DNA of 64,000 nucleotides, taken from NCBI GenBank assembly GCA_964599375.1, contig CAZREW010000010.1:45500-109499 (forward strand), in the 5' to 3' direction. Position 1 is the stretch's first letter. Each line of letters opens with the position of its first letter. Below, in pieces: positions 1 through 9,505 of the stretch. The translations under genes were made by a program, and so were the position numbers. The notes below the pieces were generated by a model. That model did not search any database. It saw only the letters and a list, made by a program, of their open reading frames with translations, and had not been told where the DNA came from. Source of the DNA: JAUWCL01 sp964599375 (GTDB taxonomy: Bacteria; Krumholzibacteriota; Krumholzibacteriia; Krumholzibacteriales; Krumholzibacteriaceae).

Positions 1-264
1 GGAATCTCTCGCCGTGTGTGGCGAAACATACTGAAAAGACAGCATCCCTTTCTTACGATGGTCGGCAATCTCTCCTACCGCAATAATGGCCGCCTGGGGC
101 GAAGGATCTACGACGAGTTCAGACAGATATGTGACAGGCTGCCGGCCGCCATTCATCTGCCTCCGACAGGTGACAACCTTCACGCTCTCGCGTCCGGTTC
201 AAGGTTCCATGAATCATCCATGAAATGATGAGATGAAGCGACCGGCCGCGGGAGTCATTCCGGA
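1..264. other. Region with no recognisable gene
   Basis: No frame here gives a recognisable protein. A 70-codon open frame at 16-228 (+) has no ribosome-binding site and no familiar motif, and minus-strand frames run into the neighbouring gene. The stretch probably holds the tail end of upstream regulation and the leader of the GH13 gene. Confidence 0.5.
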
Positions 265-294
265 TTCGCATACGTCGGCCCGTTCTGTTATATT
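265..294 (+). promoter_or_regulatory. Candidate promoter of the GH13 gene
   Basis: A TTCGCA box (265-270) and a TATATT box (289-294) are separated by 18 nt. The -10 box is preceded by TGT, giving an extended -10. It lies about 70 nt upstream of the GH13 start. The -35 match is only 4 of 6, so this is a reading by eye. Confidence 0.35.
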
Positions 295-365
295 CAATCA
301 GCAGGTCTGAGAAAGAAATATCTGCGGGCCCCACCTGCGGCAGCCGGCATAATCGGGAGAGCTTC

Positions 366-2867
366 ATGATAGTATTCATGCGTCGAGCATCTGAATTGCG
401 ACTGTTACAACTGATCCCGGCCATTTTTGTATTCCTTATTCAATCCGTTACTGTAGTAGCCGCCGGTCCGGATAACAACGTCGAATGGAACGGCGTGTCC
501 CACGTCGATTTTCAGGACAGGCGACCGCTCTGCCCTACGGACAACGAGTCATTTCTCGTCCGTTTCCAGGCGTACGCCGGCGACCTGACCTCGGCCCGCG
601 TATTCCTCGACGATGGAGGATCGACTTCCTGGATAACGGCTTTTGTCGATGGCCAGCGCGGACTGTACTACATATGGGAGGCTCAGATCCCGGCGACTTC
701 CTCGAGCGTGATCGGATACTATATCGAATTGAACGATGGCACCGATACTGACTATCTCAGCATCTCCGGTCTGTCTGAGTCCGTGCCCGTCGACGGTGGC
801 TGGGGGCTCGATTTCACGACACTGGAGCACGCTCCTCTCGGAGCCACGCTGGTGACAGGCGGGGCAGTTTTCAGGGTGTGGGCGCCGGGCGCGACGGGCT
901 GCCACGTAAGGGGCGATTTCAACGGGTGGGGGATGGGTGGCCCGATGACCCGCGTCGGGGAAGACTTCATAGCTTTTGTAAGCGGGGTGTCGGCGGGCGA
1001 CGAGTACAAGTACTTCTTCACGCCCGGAGACATATGGAAACCCGACGCCCGCTCGCGCGCATTCGACTCGGGCAGCAACGGGAACAGTATCGTTGAGGAC
1101 CCGTTCGGGTACCAATGGCAGGTCAGCGATTTCCAGACGCCGCCGCTAGACGAGCTGGTCGTCTATCAGATTCACCTGGGCACTTTCTCCGGCCGGAACG
1201 ATCCTGCAGGAACAGTGGCCCACCCGTCCGGTTATCTCGATGCGGCTGCCAGGGTGAGTCACCTGGTCGACCTGGGCGTCAACGCCGTCATGCTTAATCC
1301 AGTGAACGAATTTCCTGGTGACGAATCAGCCGGTTACAATCCGATCACGGCCTGGGCCCCGGAATGGGCCTACGGTTCTGCCGATGATCTCAAGTACCTC
1401 ATCGACGTTCTGCACCAGAACGGCATAGCCGTGTTGCTTGACATCGTGTGGAACCACTTCAGCTACAACGATAACTACCTGTGGTACTACGACGGGACTC
1501 AGTTCTACTTCGACGATCCGGCCGCTGATACGCCGTGGGGAGCACAGGCCGACTTCGACAGGGAAGGTGTCCGGGACTACTACCTGGACAGCGCGCTTCA
1601 CTGGCTCGAGGAGTATCGCATCGACGGCTACCGCATGGACGCCACCGACTATATGAACAATATGCAGGGAAGCGGGTGGAGCCTGATGCAGGGGCTCAAC
1701 GATCTCGTCGACGGGCGGTACGAAGGGAAGGCTACCGTCGCCGAACAGCTCCCCGACGATTCCTGGGTCACCAGGCCGACAAGCCTCGGCGGAGCAGGGT
1801 TCGGTTGCCAGTACTACGACTACTTCACCGATTCGATACGTGAGGAGATCTTCGACGCTGCTTTCGGGGATCCTGAGATGTGGAAGATAAGGAACATCAT
1901 CAACGGAAGCGGCACTTACCTGGAGGGCTCGAGCGTCTTCAACTATTTCGAGCTCCATGATGAGGCCTGGCCGTCGAGCGGGGGAGAGCGCGCCGTGAAG
2001 GTCATCGATCCGACGTTCCCCCATGATGACGAATGGGCCCAGGGAAGGACAAAACTGGCCCACGGGATCGTTATGCTCTCGCCAGGAGTTCCAGCATTCC
2101 TGATGGGATGCGAGTGGCTCGAGGATACCGATTTCGGCACAGGTACCGGGAACCGGATAGACTGGGCGAAGAAGGTGAATTACAGCGAGTACTTCACGTA
2201 TTTCCAGGACCTTATAGAGGTGAAGGGCAATCCTGCGTTCCGCTCCGGAGCATCGCGTTACGTTCATCACATCGACGAGGGTGGGAACGTGATCGGGTTC
2301 AGAAGATGGGACGCGGAGAATGACTTCATAGTGGTCGCGAATTTCAGCAACAACGACTATTCGGATTATCGTGTAGGGCTTCCTCAGGATGGCTATTGGA
2401 GGGAGGCGCTGAACAGCATGGATTTCATCTATGGGGGCTCCGGACCGGTGAACGGAGGGACCCTGGACACAGAGCCGGTCGCCTACGATGGATACGCGCA
2501 GTCGATGACGATCGACCTGCCGAAGATGGCTCTGGTCGTTCTTCAGAAGGGAGAGGTCCAGACCGGAGTGGAGGATGGGACTGCGCCACGGATAAACAGG
2601 CTCGGACCGAACTATCCTAATCCCTTCAATCCTTCGACGACTATCGTTTTCTCCCTGGCGGAAGCCGGCCAGACGTCACTGAGGATATACGATGTATCCG
2701 GAAGGCTTGTCAGGACGCTCGTGGACTATGAGCTCCCTGCCGGTTTTCAGGAGATCGGATGGGACGGCAGGGATGAATCCGGGAATAGCGTTGCCTCAGG
2801 CGTCTACTTCTGCCGTCTTGCGACCGGCAGATATACCGGCACGCGTAAGATGGTCATGCTCAGGTGA
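366..2867 (+). CDS. Secreted GH13 alpha-amylase-family glycoside hydrolase with sorting tail
   Basis: This 833-residue exported enzyme should act on alpha-glucans outside the cytoplasm. A hydrophobic signal segment lies at about residues 14-33. A beta-rich N-terminal domain is followed by a CBM48/E-set-like domain (about 160-250, RVWAP...FNGW) and the GH13 barrel. GH13 region I is DIVWNH (about 359-364). Region II is DGYRMDATD with nucleophile Asp425. Region III has acid/base Glu460 (VAEQ). Region IV is LHDE with Asp532. The tail from about residue 745 starts with NYPNPFNP and has the FlgD-like/type IX sorting layout (RIYDVSGRLVRTL, GVYF). The ATG at 366 is preferred because GGGAGA lies 7 nt upstream; ATG 378 is the alternative. 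Overall this resembles branching-enzyme, isoamylase or neopullulanase-like members, and the exact specificity cannot be read from sequence. Confidence 0.9.
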   Translation: MIVFMRRASELRLLQLIPAIFVFLIQSVTVVAAGPDNNVEWNGVSHVDFQDRRPLCPTDNESFLVRFQAYAGDLTSARVFLDDGGSTSWITAFVDGQRGLYYIWEAQIPATSSSVIGYYIELNDGTDTDYLSISGLSESVPVDGGWGLDFTTLEHAPLGATLVTGGAVFRVWAPGATGCHVRGDFNGWGMGGPMTRVGEDFIAFVSGVSAGDEYKYFFTPGDIWKPDARSRAFDSGSNGNSIVEDPFGYQWQVSDFQTPPLDELVVYQIHLGTFSGRNDPAGTVAHPSGYLDAAARVSHLVDLGVNAVMLNPVNEFPGDESAGYNPITAWAPEWAYGSADDLKYLIDVLHQNGIAVLLDIVWNHFSYNDNYLWYYDGTQFYFDDPAADTPWGAQADFDREGVRDYYLDSALHWLEEYRIDGYRMDATDYMNNMQGSGWSLMQGLNDLVDGRYEGKATVAEQLPDDSWVTRPTSLGGAGFGCQYYDYFTDSIREEIFDAAFGDPEMWKIRNIINGSGTYLEGSSVFNYFELHDEAWPSSGGERAVKVIDPTFPHDDEWAQGRTKLAHGIVMLSPGVPAFLMGCEWLEDTDFGTGTGNRIDWAKKVNYSEYFTYFQDLIEVKGNPAFRSGASRYVHHIDEGGNVIGFRRWDAENDFIVVANFSNNDYSDYRVGLPQDGYWREALNSMDFIYGGSGPVNGGTLDTEPVAYDGYAQSMTIDLPKMALVVLQKGEVQTGVEDGTAPRINRLGPNYPNPFNPSTTIVFSLAEAGQTSLRIYDVSGRLVRTLVDYELPAGFQEIGWDGRDESGNSVASGVYFCRLATGRYTGTRKMVMLR

Positions 2868-2877
2868 CCTGTAGGTG

Positions 2878-3381
2878 CTAAAATGGCAGGGTCACGCCGA
2901 CATTGGCTCCGATCCCGCTCATATCGACGGTTCCGCCCTTTTCATTGTCCAGATCAGGTTCCAGATAGAGATAGCGAAGCTCGCCGAACGCGCCGAGACC
3001 GAGGATATTGAAATCTATGCCCATGGCCGCAAAGCCTCCCAAAGAATCCTTCGGGCTATTATCACCGCTCAAGATGTAATAGCCGACACCGACGCCTCCG
3101 TAGAGCATACCGGATTTTACGCACGCGAACGCCTCCAGCGGGAACATGTCGAGGTCTCCCTCGTCGCCGCTGCCGCTATACATGAGCCACGAGGCGCGCG
3201 CTTCCACGGAGATGATCGGAATGATGCTGAAGTCATGCTTGACGCCGAAGCCGTATCCTGAGTCCGCATCCTTAGAGTCCTGCCACTGGGCGAAGACACC
3301 TATCGAATAAGACGGAACGGCGCATGCGGCGGACAGCATCATGGCGAGGATCGGTATCGTAGCGGCCTTCATGATTCTCAT
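2878..3381 (-). CDS. Small outer-membrane beta-barrel protein
   Basis: A 167-residue protein with an N-terminal signal peptide (MRIMKAATIPILAMM, cleavage near CAVPSYS). It continues as alternating hydrophobic/polar strands with many Gly, Tyr and Phe and ends in VTLPF, a typical barrel C-terminus with a terminal aromatic residue. The size fits an 8-stranded OmpA/OmpW-like barrel. Substrate and function are unknown. The start at 3381 is chosen because GAGGA lies 8 nt upstream; a longer frame would need a TTG at 3408. The gene is convergent with the GH13 gene (10 nt apart) and divergent from asnB. Confidence 0.7.
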   Translation of the reverse strand: MRIMKAATIPILAMMLSAACAVPSYSIGVFAQWQDSKDADSGYGFGVKHDFSIIPIISVEARASWLMYSGSGDEGDLDMFPLEAFACVKSGMLYGGVGVGYYILSGDNSPKDSLGGFAAMGIDFNILGLGAFGELRYLYLEPDLDNEKGGTVDMSGIGANVGVTLPF

Positions 3382-3400
3382 CTTTACTATCCTCGTGTAA

Positions 3401-3429
3401 TTGACCAAAGGACTCGCGATAGATAGAAA
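3401..3429 (+). promoter_or_regulatory. Candidate promoter upstream of asnB
   Basis: TTGACC (3401-3406) and TAGAAA (3424-3429) are 17 nt apart, about 210 nt upstream of the asnB start. The -35 matches 5 of 6 and the -10 matches 4 of 6. The 3382-3639 gap holds no gene. A TTGACA at 3464 lacks a -10 partner at proper spacing. Confidence 0.35.
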
Positions 3430-3639
3430 TTTACAAGGCGAGTCTATGACAGAATTCGGTCATTTGACAGGAAATAATCGTCGAGAGCCAGAACTCAGGT
3501 GATAATAATAGACAATGGCGGACCTGATATGATTACAGTTCATAAGGGTCAGCAAGCGTTTCCCCTTAATACCGGAGGAAGATATGACAGGAACATCCAG
3601 GGCCGCCGAAGAACCCGCGGAAAGTCGGCAGGTTGGCTC

Positions 3640-5499
3640 ATGTGCGGTATAGCGGGCATCGTAAGCCTTTCGAGAGACGGTGCGGCCGATTACGCCTTGC
3701 TGGACAGGATGGTCGAAGCGATGCGCCTCCGCGGTCCGGATGACAGCGGTGTCTCGGTGACGGAACGCGCAGCCCTGGGCATGCGCCGCCTTTCTATCAT
3801 CGACATCGAGCATGGCCATCAGCCGATGGAGTCAGAGGACGGCTCGATATGCGTGATAATGAACGGCGAACTCTATTCGTTCCCGCAGGTACGCAGGGAG
3901 CTGGAGAGCGCGGGACATACTTTCCGTACGGGATCCGACACCGAGGTCCTCGTCCACGGTTACGAGGAGTGGGGGATCGAGGGCCTGCTGAAGCGCCTCA
4001 ACGGGATGTTCGCGTTCGTGGTCCACGACAGGAAGGATGACCTGGTATTCATCGCGAGGGACCGGATGGGGATAAAGCCTCTTCTGTACTCTGTCCGGGG
4101 TGGACATCTCTATTTCGCTTCCTCCATAAAGGCGCTCCTCGTAACGGGCAGAGTCCCGGTCGAGCCTGACCCGGAAGGGATCAGGCTGTATCTCCACGAC
4201 CAGTATATCCCAGCTCCGCGTACCGCCCTTGCGGGAGTGAATAAACTCACGCCGGCTAGTTACTTGAGGATCGACCGCGGAAGACCCGGGGAGCCAGTAA
4301 GGTACTGGAGGGCCCCCGGCACGGAGGACGGCGGCGGGGACCGGGACTGGCAGAGCGAACTTCGCGAACTGTTCGAGGACGCGGTGCGGTGCCACATGCT
4401 GAGCGATGTCGAGGTCGGTGTCTTCCTCTCAGGCGGACTCGATTCGTCGCTCGCCCTCTCGTATATGAGGGAGCTGTCACCGAACAAGGTCAAGGCCTTC
4501 TCTGTGTCAGTCAGGCACGACCGCGTCTACGACGAATCTCCTTTCGCCTCGGAGGCCGCGGAGAGATTCGGCGCCGAGCTGATATCGATACCGTTTACCT
4601 CGAAAGACGCCGCTGAAACCTCCGCGCGATATATAGAGCATCTCGACGAGCCGATAGCCGACCCGGCGCAGCTCCCGACCTTCGTGCTGTCCGAGCTTGC
4701 GCACCGGCACGTCAAGGTGGTCCTCTCGGGCGAGGGAGCGGACGAGCTGTTCGCCGGTTATAACTACTACGACAGGTTCGTGACGCTTTCGGGCAGGCTG
4801 AAGAGACCGATAGAGGGACTGAGGCGCCGGCTCGAGAGATACTCAGTCGGAGGGGATATCACTGAAAGGATCCCTGGACGGGTCAACAGGTCACCCATCA
4901 GCGGATATCCGCACGTGCTGCCGGGCCCGGTATGCGACATGCTTCTGCGCGCCTTGCCTTCGGGGTCCAGCACCGGGGAGCTTCAGGCGGGTCTTGAGCG
5001 TGGATGGGTCGAAGGGAGCCGGGCGGTGGGCCTTAATAGAGCCCTTCTTGTCGACAGCAGTGGCTGGCTTCCTGACAATCTCCTGATGAAAGTCGACAGG
5101 ATGTCGATGGCTCACAGCCTGGAGGTACGGGTCCCGTTTCTCGACTACCGTCTTGTCGAGCTGGCGGCGCGGATGCCGGCTGGCCTCAAGAGAAAAGGGG
5201 GGACGGGGAAGTCGATTCTGAGGGAGACGTTCTCCGGCCGCCTTGGCCCGGCTCTGGCCGGCAGGAGAAAGCACGGCTTCGATCTTCCCGTCGGTGAATG
5301 GCTCCGTGGGATGATGCGACCCCTGGTCGAGGAGACAGTCAGAGAGGGGCTTGAAGTCATGCCGTGGATAGACCGCAAGGCAGTGAATCAGATCCTGGGT
5401 GCCCACATGAGCGGTCGGGCCGACCTCTGGCGGCAGGTCTGGTTGCTGTTCACGCTGACCGGGTGGTTCACCTCGGCGCGGAAATCGGTGCCCCGGTGA
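3640..5499 (+). CDS. asnB: Asparagine synthetase, glutamine-hydrolysing
   Basis: AsnB converts aspartate, glutamine and ATP to asparagine in the cytoplasm. The start at ATG 3640 is fixed by biology: the Ntn-type glutaminase needs Cys2 as its N-terminal nucleophile and the sequence reads MCGIAGIV. From that start the protein has 619 residues, normal for the long bacterial class. The class II glutaminase domain fills about residues 2-210 (RGPDD, MNGELY). The synthetase domain carries the pyrophosphate loop SGGLDSS at 264-270 and the SGEGADELFAGY segment near 368. In-frame codons upstream of 3640 are not part of the protein. A specialised amidotransferase (for example in cell-surface polysaccharide synthesis) is possible in this family, but no such genes adjoin. 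Confidence 0.93.
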   Translation: MCGIAGIVSLSRDGAADYALLDRMVEAMRLRGPDDSGVSVTERAALGMRRLSIIDIEHGHQPMESEDGSICVIMNGELYSFPQVRRELESAGHTFRTGSDTEVLVHGYEEWGIEGLLKRLNGMFAFVVHDRKDDLVFIARDRMGIKPLLYSVRGGHLYFASSIKALLVTGRVPVEPDPEGIRLYLHDQYIPAPRTALAGVNKLTPASYLRIDRGRPGEPVRYWRAPGTEDGGGDRDWQSELRELFEDAVRCHMLSDVEVGVFLSGGLDSSLALSYMRELSPNKVKAFSVSVRHDRVYDESPFASEAAERFGAELISIPFTSKDAAETSARYIEHLDEPIADPAQLPTFVLSELAHRHVKVVLSGEGADELFAGYNYYDRFVTLSGRLKRPIEGLRRRLERYSVGGDITERIPGRVNRSPISGYPHVLPGPVCDMLLRALPSGSSTGELQAGLERGWVEGSRAVGLNRALLVDSSGWLPDNLLMKVDRMSMAHSLEVRVPFLDYRLVELAARMPAGLKRKGGTGKSILRETFSGRLGPALAGRRKHGFDLPVGEWLRGMMRPLVEETVREGLEVMPWIDRKAVNQILGAHMSGRADLWRQVWLLFTLTGWFTSARKSVPR

Positions 5500-5512
5500 T
5501 TTCAATTATCAC

Positions 5513-5541
5513 TTTACAGTACAGCCTTATATCACTATTCT
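5513..5541 (+). promoter_or_regulatory. Candidate promoter of the amidase-peptidase-tdh-kbl-hppA run
   Basis: TTTACA (5513-5518), a 17-nt spacer, then TATTCT (5536-5541). It sits about 100 nt before the amidase start, in the only gap of the run large enough for a promoter (5500-5641). Confidence 0.4.
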
Positions 5542-5641
5542 CCACGTGATGTCCGATCGCGTATCATGATGTGTAAATGGACACTGTGGCCCTTCTACCA
5601 GGAGTAAGCGTTCCGACCGGAAGACGCTGACAGCGCTGACG

Positions 5642-7294
5642 ATGCCAAGACGCCCGCTTTTCCATCTGATCGTACTGATTTCGGCCGTGAGCTCGGTCCA
5701 TTGCACCAGTGCGGATGACGGCAGGATCGATGAACGCGACGTAGAATCCGCAGCAGGACTGATCGATCTCCAGCTCACCGGGTCGGAGATCGATTCGATG
5801 CTTCCAGACCTCCGCGACCAGATAGAACAGTACAAGTCGCTCAGAGAGGTCGCTATTGAGAATTCCGTCTATCCGGCGCTTCTATTCGATCCCGTGCCCC
5901 GCGGGTGGAAAAAAGTGGCCGGAAAAGACATGCTGGCCGTCTCTCCGGCACATGACAGGAAACTCCCCGCCGACTTGGAGGATCTGGCATTCTGGAGCGT
6001 GAGAGACCTCGCGGAGCTTATCAGGACGAGACAGATCACATCCATCCAGCTTACAAAGATGTATCTCGAGCGGCTGAAGAGACACGGCCCCACGCTGGAA
6101 TGCGTCATCACGCTGACGGAGGAGCGAGCTCTCGAACAGGCGGCACGGGCTGACGAGGAGATCGCGGCAGGGAAATACCGGGGGCTCCTGCACGGTATCC
6201 CTTACGGGGCAAAGGACCTCCTGGCCGTAAAGGGATACAGGACAACATGGGGAGCGGAGCCTTACAGGGAACAGACGATAGACGAGACCGCGACCGTGAT
6301 AAGAAAGCTGGACGAGGCCGGGGCGGTCCTCGTTGCCAAGCTCACGCTTGGCGCTCTTGCCTGGGGCGATGTGTGGTACGGTGGCATGACAAGGAATCCC
6401 TGGAACCTCGAACAGGGCTCGAGCGGATCATCGGCCGGGTCGGCTTCGGCGACCTCGGCGGGCCTTGTCGCTTTCGCTATCGGCACCGAGACCTGGGGAT
6501 CGATAGTGTCCCCGTGCACGAGGTGCGGAGTGACTGGGCTAAGACCGACCTTCGGGAGAGTGAGCCGGACCGGCGCGATGGCGCTGAGCTGGTCGATGGA
6601 CAAGATCGGCCCGATCTGCAGGAGCGCCGAGGACTGCGCTATCGTGTTCAACGCTATCCGTGGGCCTGACGGTTCAGATCCGACTGTCATCGAGGCTCCA
6701 TTCAGCTACAGCTTCGACGAGGATATAGACGCGCTCAGGATTGGGTTTCTCCCCGATGATTTCGAGGAGGACGGTTACTTCCACAAGTCAGATTCGATCG
6801 CTATCGAAGTGATCAGGGGAATGGGTATCGACCTTGTCCCCTTGAAGCTTCCCGATTATCCAATATACCCGCTTAGCATAATACTCAGCGCGGAGGCCGC
6901 CGCTGCTTTCGACGAATTGACCAGGTCGGGGCGCGACGACCTGCTGGTCAGGCAGATAAGGAACGCCTGGCCCAACGCCTTCAGGACGGCGAGGTTCATC
7001 CCGGCCGTCGAGTACATCCAGGCCAACAGGATAAGGTCTTTGATAATGCGGGAGATGGAAGACCTCGAAGTCGATATATACCTGGCTCCCTCGTTCGGAC
7101 AGAACCTTCTCCTGACGAACCTTACCGGGCATCCATGCGTCGTGCTGCCGGACGGGTTCGACGATGAGGGCGTCCCAGTCAGCATCACGTTCATCGGGCG
7201 GCCGTTCGAGGAGGGGAAGCTGCTGGCTTTCGCGAGGGCATACCAGGAAAGAACGGGATTTCAACTTAAGCATCCTCCTATGTTCGAGAAGTAG
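5642..7294 (+). CDS. Secreted amidase-signature family hydrolase
   Basis: A 550-residue amidase-signature enzyme, expected to hydrolyse a C-N amide bond. By alignment with GatA and malonamidase E2 the Lys-cisSer-Ser triad is K191 (GAKD), S263 (in SGSSAGS) and S287 (in TETWGSI). The last motif has Trp where most relatives have Gly. The N-terminus (LFHLIVLISAVSSVHC) is a signal peptide ending in Cys; His before that Cys makes a lipobox doubtful. A leader rules against the cytoplasmic GatA of tRNA-Gln amidation, and gatB/gatC are absent. It is first in a run with a secreted peptidase, threonine catabolism genes and hppA, so a peptide-derived amide is a reasonable but unproven substrate. Start ATG 5642 has only a weak Shine-Dalgarno. 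Confidence 0.85.
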   Translation: MPRRPLFHLIVLISAVSSVHCTSADDGRIDERDVESAAGLIDLQLTGSEIDSMLPDLRDQIEQYKSLREVAIENSVYPALLFDPVPRGWKKVAGKDMLAVSPAHDRKLPADLEDLAFWSVRDLAELIRTRQITSIQLTKMYLERLKRHGPTLECVITLTEERALEQAARADEEIAAGKYRGLLHGIPYGAKDLLAVKGYRTTWGAEPYREQTIDETATVIRKLDEAGAVLVAKLTLGALAWGDVWYGGMTRNPWNLEQGSSGSSAGSASATSAGLVAFAIGTETWGSIVSPCTRCGVTGLRPTFGRVSRTGAMALSWSMDKIGPICRSAEDCAIVFNAIRGPDGSDPTVIEAPFSYSFDEDIDALRIGFLPDDFEEDGYFHKSDSIAIEVIRGMGIDLVPLKLPDYPIYPLSIILSAEAAAAFDELTRSGRDDLLVRQIRNAWPNAFRTARFIPAVEYIQANRIRSLIMREMEDLEVDIYLAPSFGQNLLLTNLTGHPCVVLPDGFDDEGVPVSITFIGRPFEEGKLLAFARAYQERTGFQLKHPPMFEK

Positions 7295-7348
7295 GACCGG
7301 GCCGGCAGTCCCGGCACGTTTGACCCTGAGAAAGGAAGGCTGGGAAAG

Positions 7349-9439
7349 ATGAAGGGATTAACATCGTTCAGCGGACCGCTCGCCGTCTCTCTGCTGGTAC
7401 TCGCGGCGGCCATGATTTCGGGTTCGGCCTCTGCGAGGCCTGGCTGGATGAAGGGCTCGATGGCCAGGCTCGAGAAGGAGCTTGGGGAGAAATACGGCAC
7501 TGAGCAGAGCGCAAGGCTCATAAAGGGGATGGACCAGGTCGCGGGCTTCTGGCGCGATGAGGACGGTGGAGCCGATGTCTTCGAGGAGTTCGTCAGGGAC
7601 AACTTCGCCGGGGACGAGAAGACGTTCGATGACCTCTTCTACCGATGGGAATTCCTTCTGGAGGGTATCTACGGACACATGGGAGAGATCGGGATGGCCA
7701 TGAGCAGGTACGCAGACCTCGATATCGGCCCGATGTACGATATCGACAGGGTCACCGCTTCCTACTCCCCATCGGCTCATATCGCTGACGACTTCTTTCG
7801 CAACAAGCTTGCTTTCACAATACTTCTAAATTTCCCGCTGACTACGCTGGATGAGAGGCTGACAGAGGGGGAGAAGTGGACGAGAAGGCAGTGGGCTGAC
7901 GCGAGGCTCGCGCAGTGGTTCGCCATGCGCATCCCGTCAGAAGTCAACCTAGAGGTGGCGAAGGCAGCGGCCGCCTCCGACCAGTACATAGCCGACTACA
8001 ATATATGGATGCACCATCTGGTCAACGATGACGGCGAGCGTATCTTCCCGCCGAAGATGAGGCTTCTCTCGCACTGGAACCTCAGGGACGAGATCAAGGC
8101 CGACTACGGTGACAGCGAGATGGGGCTCGAAAAGCAGAGGATGATCCAGAAGGTGATGGAAAGAATAGTCGACCAGACTATCCCGGAGATAGTCGTGAAC
8201 GACCCGTACGTGGACTGGAACCCCTATACGAACGAGGTCTGGCCGGCGAAGGTAAACGATTCCGGGGCCGAACCCCCCGCTGAGATGATCATTTCGGATA
8301 ACCGTGAGCCGGATACGCGATACAGGATCTGGTTAGACACATTCAAGGCCTCGAGGCTGGTCGATGAGTATTCGCCGATGGCGCCGACGCTCATCGACAG
8401 AAGGTTCGACGAGGACAGGGAGATCCCGGAGGAACAGGTCGAGGCGATGCTTGTCCAGGTCTGCTCTTCGCCGCTTGTCGGCAGGATCGCCGCGATAGCA
8501 AGTAAGAACCTGGGCCGTGATCTCGAGCCGTTCGACATATGGTACAACGGATTCAGGTCCACGGGCAGGTACACCGAGCCTGAGCTCGACAGTATCACGA
8601 GGGAAAGGTACGCGACGGCGGATGATTTCAAGAAGGATATGGAGAGGATGCTCGTCGCTCTTGATTTCCCCCCAGACAGGGCCGCTTATATCGCGGGCAA
8701 GATCCTCGTAGAGCCGGCGCGAGGCTCTGGTCACGCCGCGGGCTCCAGCATGTGCTCGGCCCCGGCGCGTCTTCGCACGAGGATAGGCCCCGATGGAATG
8801 GACTACAAGGGCTTCAACATAGCCGTTCACGAGATGGGCCACAACGTCGAGCAGGTGCTCTCCCTGTGCGATGTCGACTACTATGTCCTACACGGAGTCC
8901 CAAACACCGCCTTCACGGAAGCTTTCGCCTTTGTCTTCCAGGGTAACGACATAATGCTGCTCGGTCTCGAGCAGGAAAGCGGAGGCAGGTCAGAGGCGAT
9001 GTCGGTGATCAACGATTTCTGGATGACTGCAGAGATAGGCGCGGTATCGCTGATCGACATGAAAGCCTGGCGATGGATGTACGGCCATCCCGACGCAACG
9101 CCGGCAGAGTTCAGGGACGCGGTACTCGAGATCTCGAAGGAGGTCTGGAACGCCTATTTTGCAGAGATATTCGGCAAAAGGGACGTGACGATACTCGCCG
9201 TCTACTCGCACCTGGTGCATTCATTCCTCTACCTGCCCGATTACGCGATCGGCCACATGATCGCATTCCAGGTCAAGGAACAGATGCGCAACGCGGGAAA
9301 TATCGGTATCGAGTTCGAAAGGATGGCAGTCGCCGGGAGGATCGCTCCCGATCTCTGGATGAAGAACGCCACCGGCAAGAGGGTCAGCCCGGATGCCCTT
9401 ATTGAAGCGACTGAGAGGGCGCTCAAGGAACTTGATTAG
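7349..9439 (+). CDS. Secreted HEMGH zinc metallopeptidase of unassigned family
   Basis: A 696-residue exported protein with a clear signal peptide (GPLAVSLLVLAAAM...ASA). The only motif I recognise is HEMGH at 494-498, the HExxH zinc site, followed 26 residues later by Glu524 in FTEAFAF. That spacing fits a gluzincin whose third zinc ligand is Glu. The rest is largely helical and Trp/Met rich, reminiscent of M3/M2-type folds, but I cannot place it in a named family. It lies 54 nt after the amidase and 66 nt before tdh on the same strand. GGGAAAG before the ATG supports the start. A degradative role in the periplasm or outside is inferred. Confidence 0.7.
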   Translation: MKGLTSFSGPLAVSLLVLAAAMISGSASARPGWMKGSMARLEKELGEKYGTEQSARLIKGMDQVAGFWRDEDGGADVFEEFVRDNFAGDEKTFDDLFYRWEFLLEGIYGHMGEIGMAMSRYADLDIGPMYDIDRVTASYSPSAHIADDFFRNKLAFTILLNFPLTTLDERLTEGEKWTRRQWADARLAQWFAMRIPSEVNLEVAKAAAASDQYIADYNIWMHHLVNDDGERIFPPKMRLLSHWNLRDEIKADYGDSEMGLEKQRMIQKVMERIVDQTIPEIVVNDPYVDWNPYTNEVWPAKVNDSGAEPPAEMIISDNREPDTRYRIWLDTFKASRLVDEYSPMAPTLIDRRFDEDREIPEEQVEAMLVQVCSSPLVGRIAAIASKNLGRDLEPFDIWYNGFRSTGRYTEPELDSITRERYATADDFKKDMERMLVALDFPPDRAAYIAGKILVEPARGSGHAAGSSMCSAPARLRTRIGPDGMDYKGFNIAVHEMGHNVEQVLSLCDVDYYVLHGVPNTAFTEAFAFVFQGNDIMLLGLEQESGGRSEAMSVINDFWMTAEIGAVSLIDMKAWRWMYGHPDATPAEFRDAVLEISKEVWNAYFAEIFGKRDVTILAVYSHLVHSFLYLPDYAIGHMIAFQVKEQMRNAGNIGIEFERMAVAGRIAPDLWMKNATGKRVSPDALIEATERALKELD

Positions 9440-9505
9440 CATCGGACCATATGATACCTTACCATTCGTTTCAGATTCGAACGGGCGTTTGAGAAGCGGG
9501 GTGCA

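Noticed and set aside
16..228. Possible 70-residue protein at the window start
   Set aside because: No ribosome-binding site, no recognisable motif, and a composition unlike nearby genes.
1326..2270. Long open frame (314 codons) antisense to the GH13 gene
   Set aside because: It lies wholly opposite a gene with all GH13 catalytic motifs. The codon bias of this GC-rich DNA keeps antisense frames open, and the translation has no motif or ribosome-binding site. The same holds for long antisense frames opposite tdh (9563-10294) and the dehydratase (54198-55052).
2865..2896. Imperfect inverted repeat between the GH13 and barrel genes
   Set aside because: A bulged short stem with no T tract on either side; not convincing as a terminator.
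3464..3469. Consensus TTGACA before asnB
   Set aside because: No -10 box lies 15-19 nt downstream; the nearest AT-rich element (GATAATAATA, 3501) is too far away.
3499..3639. In-frame N-terminal extension of asnB
   Set aside because: It would bury the catalytic Cys2, which must be N-terminal after removal of Met.
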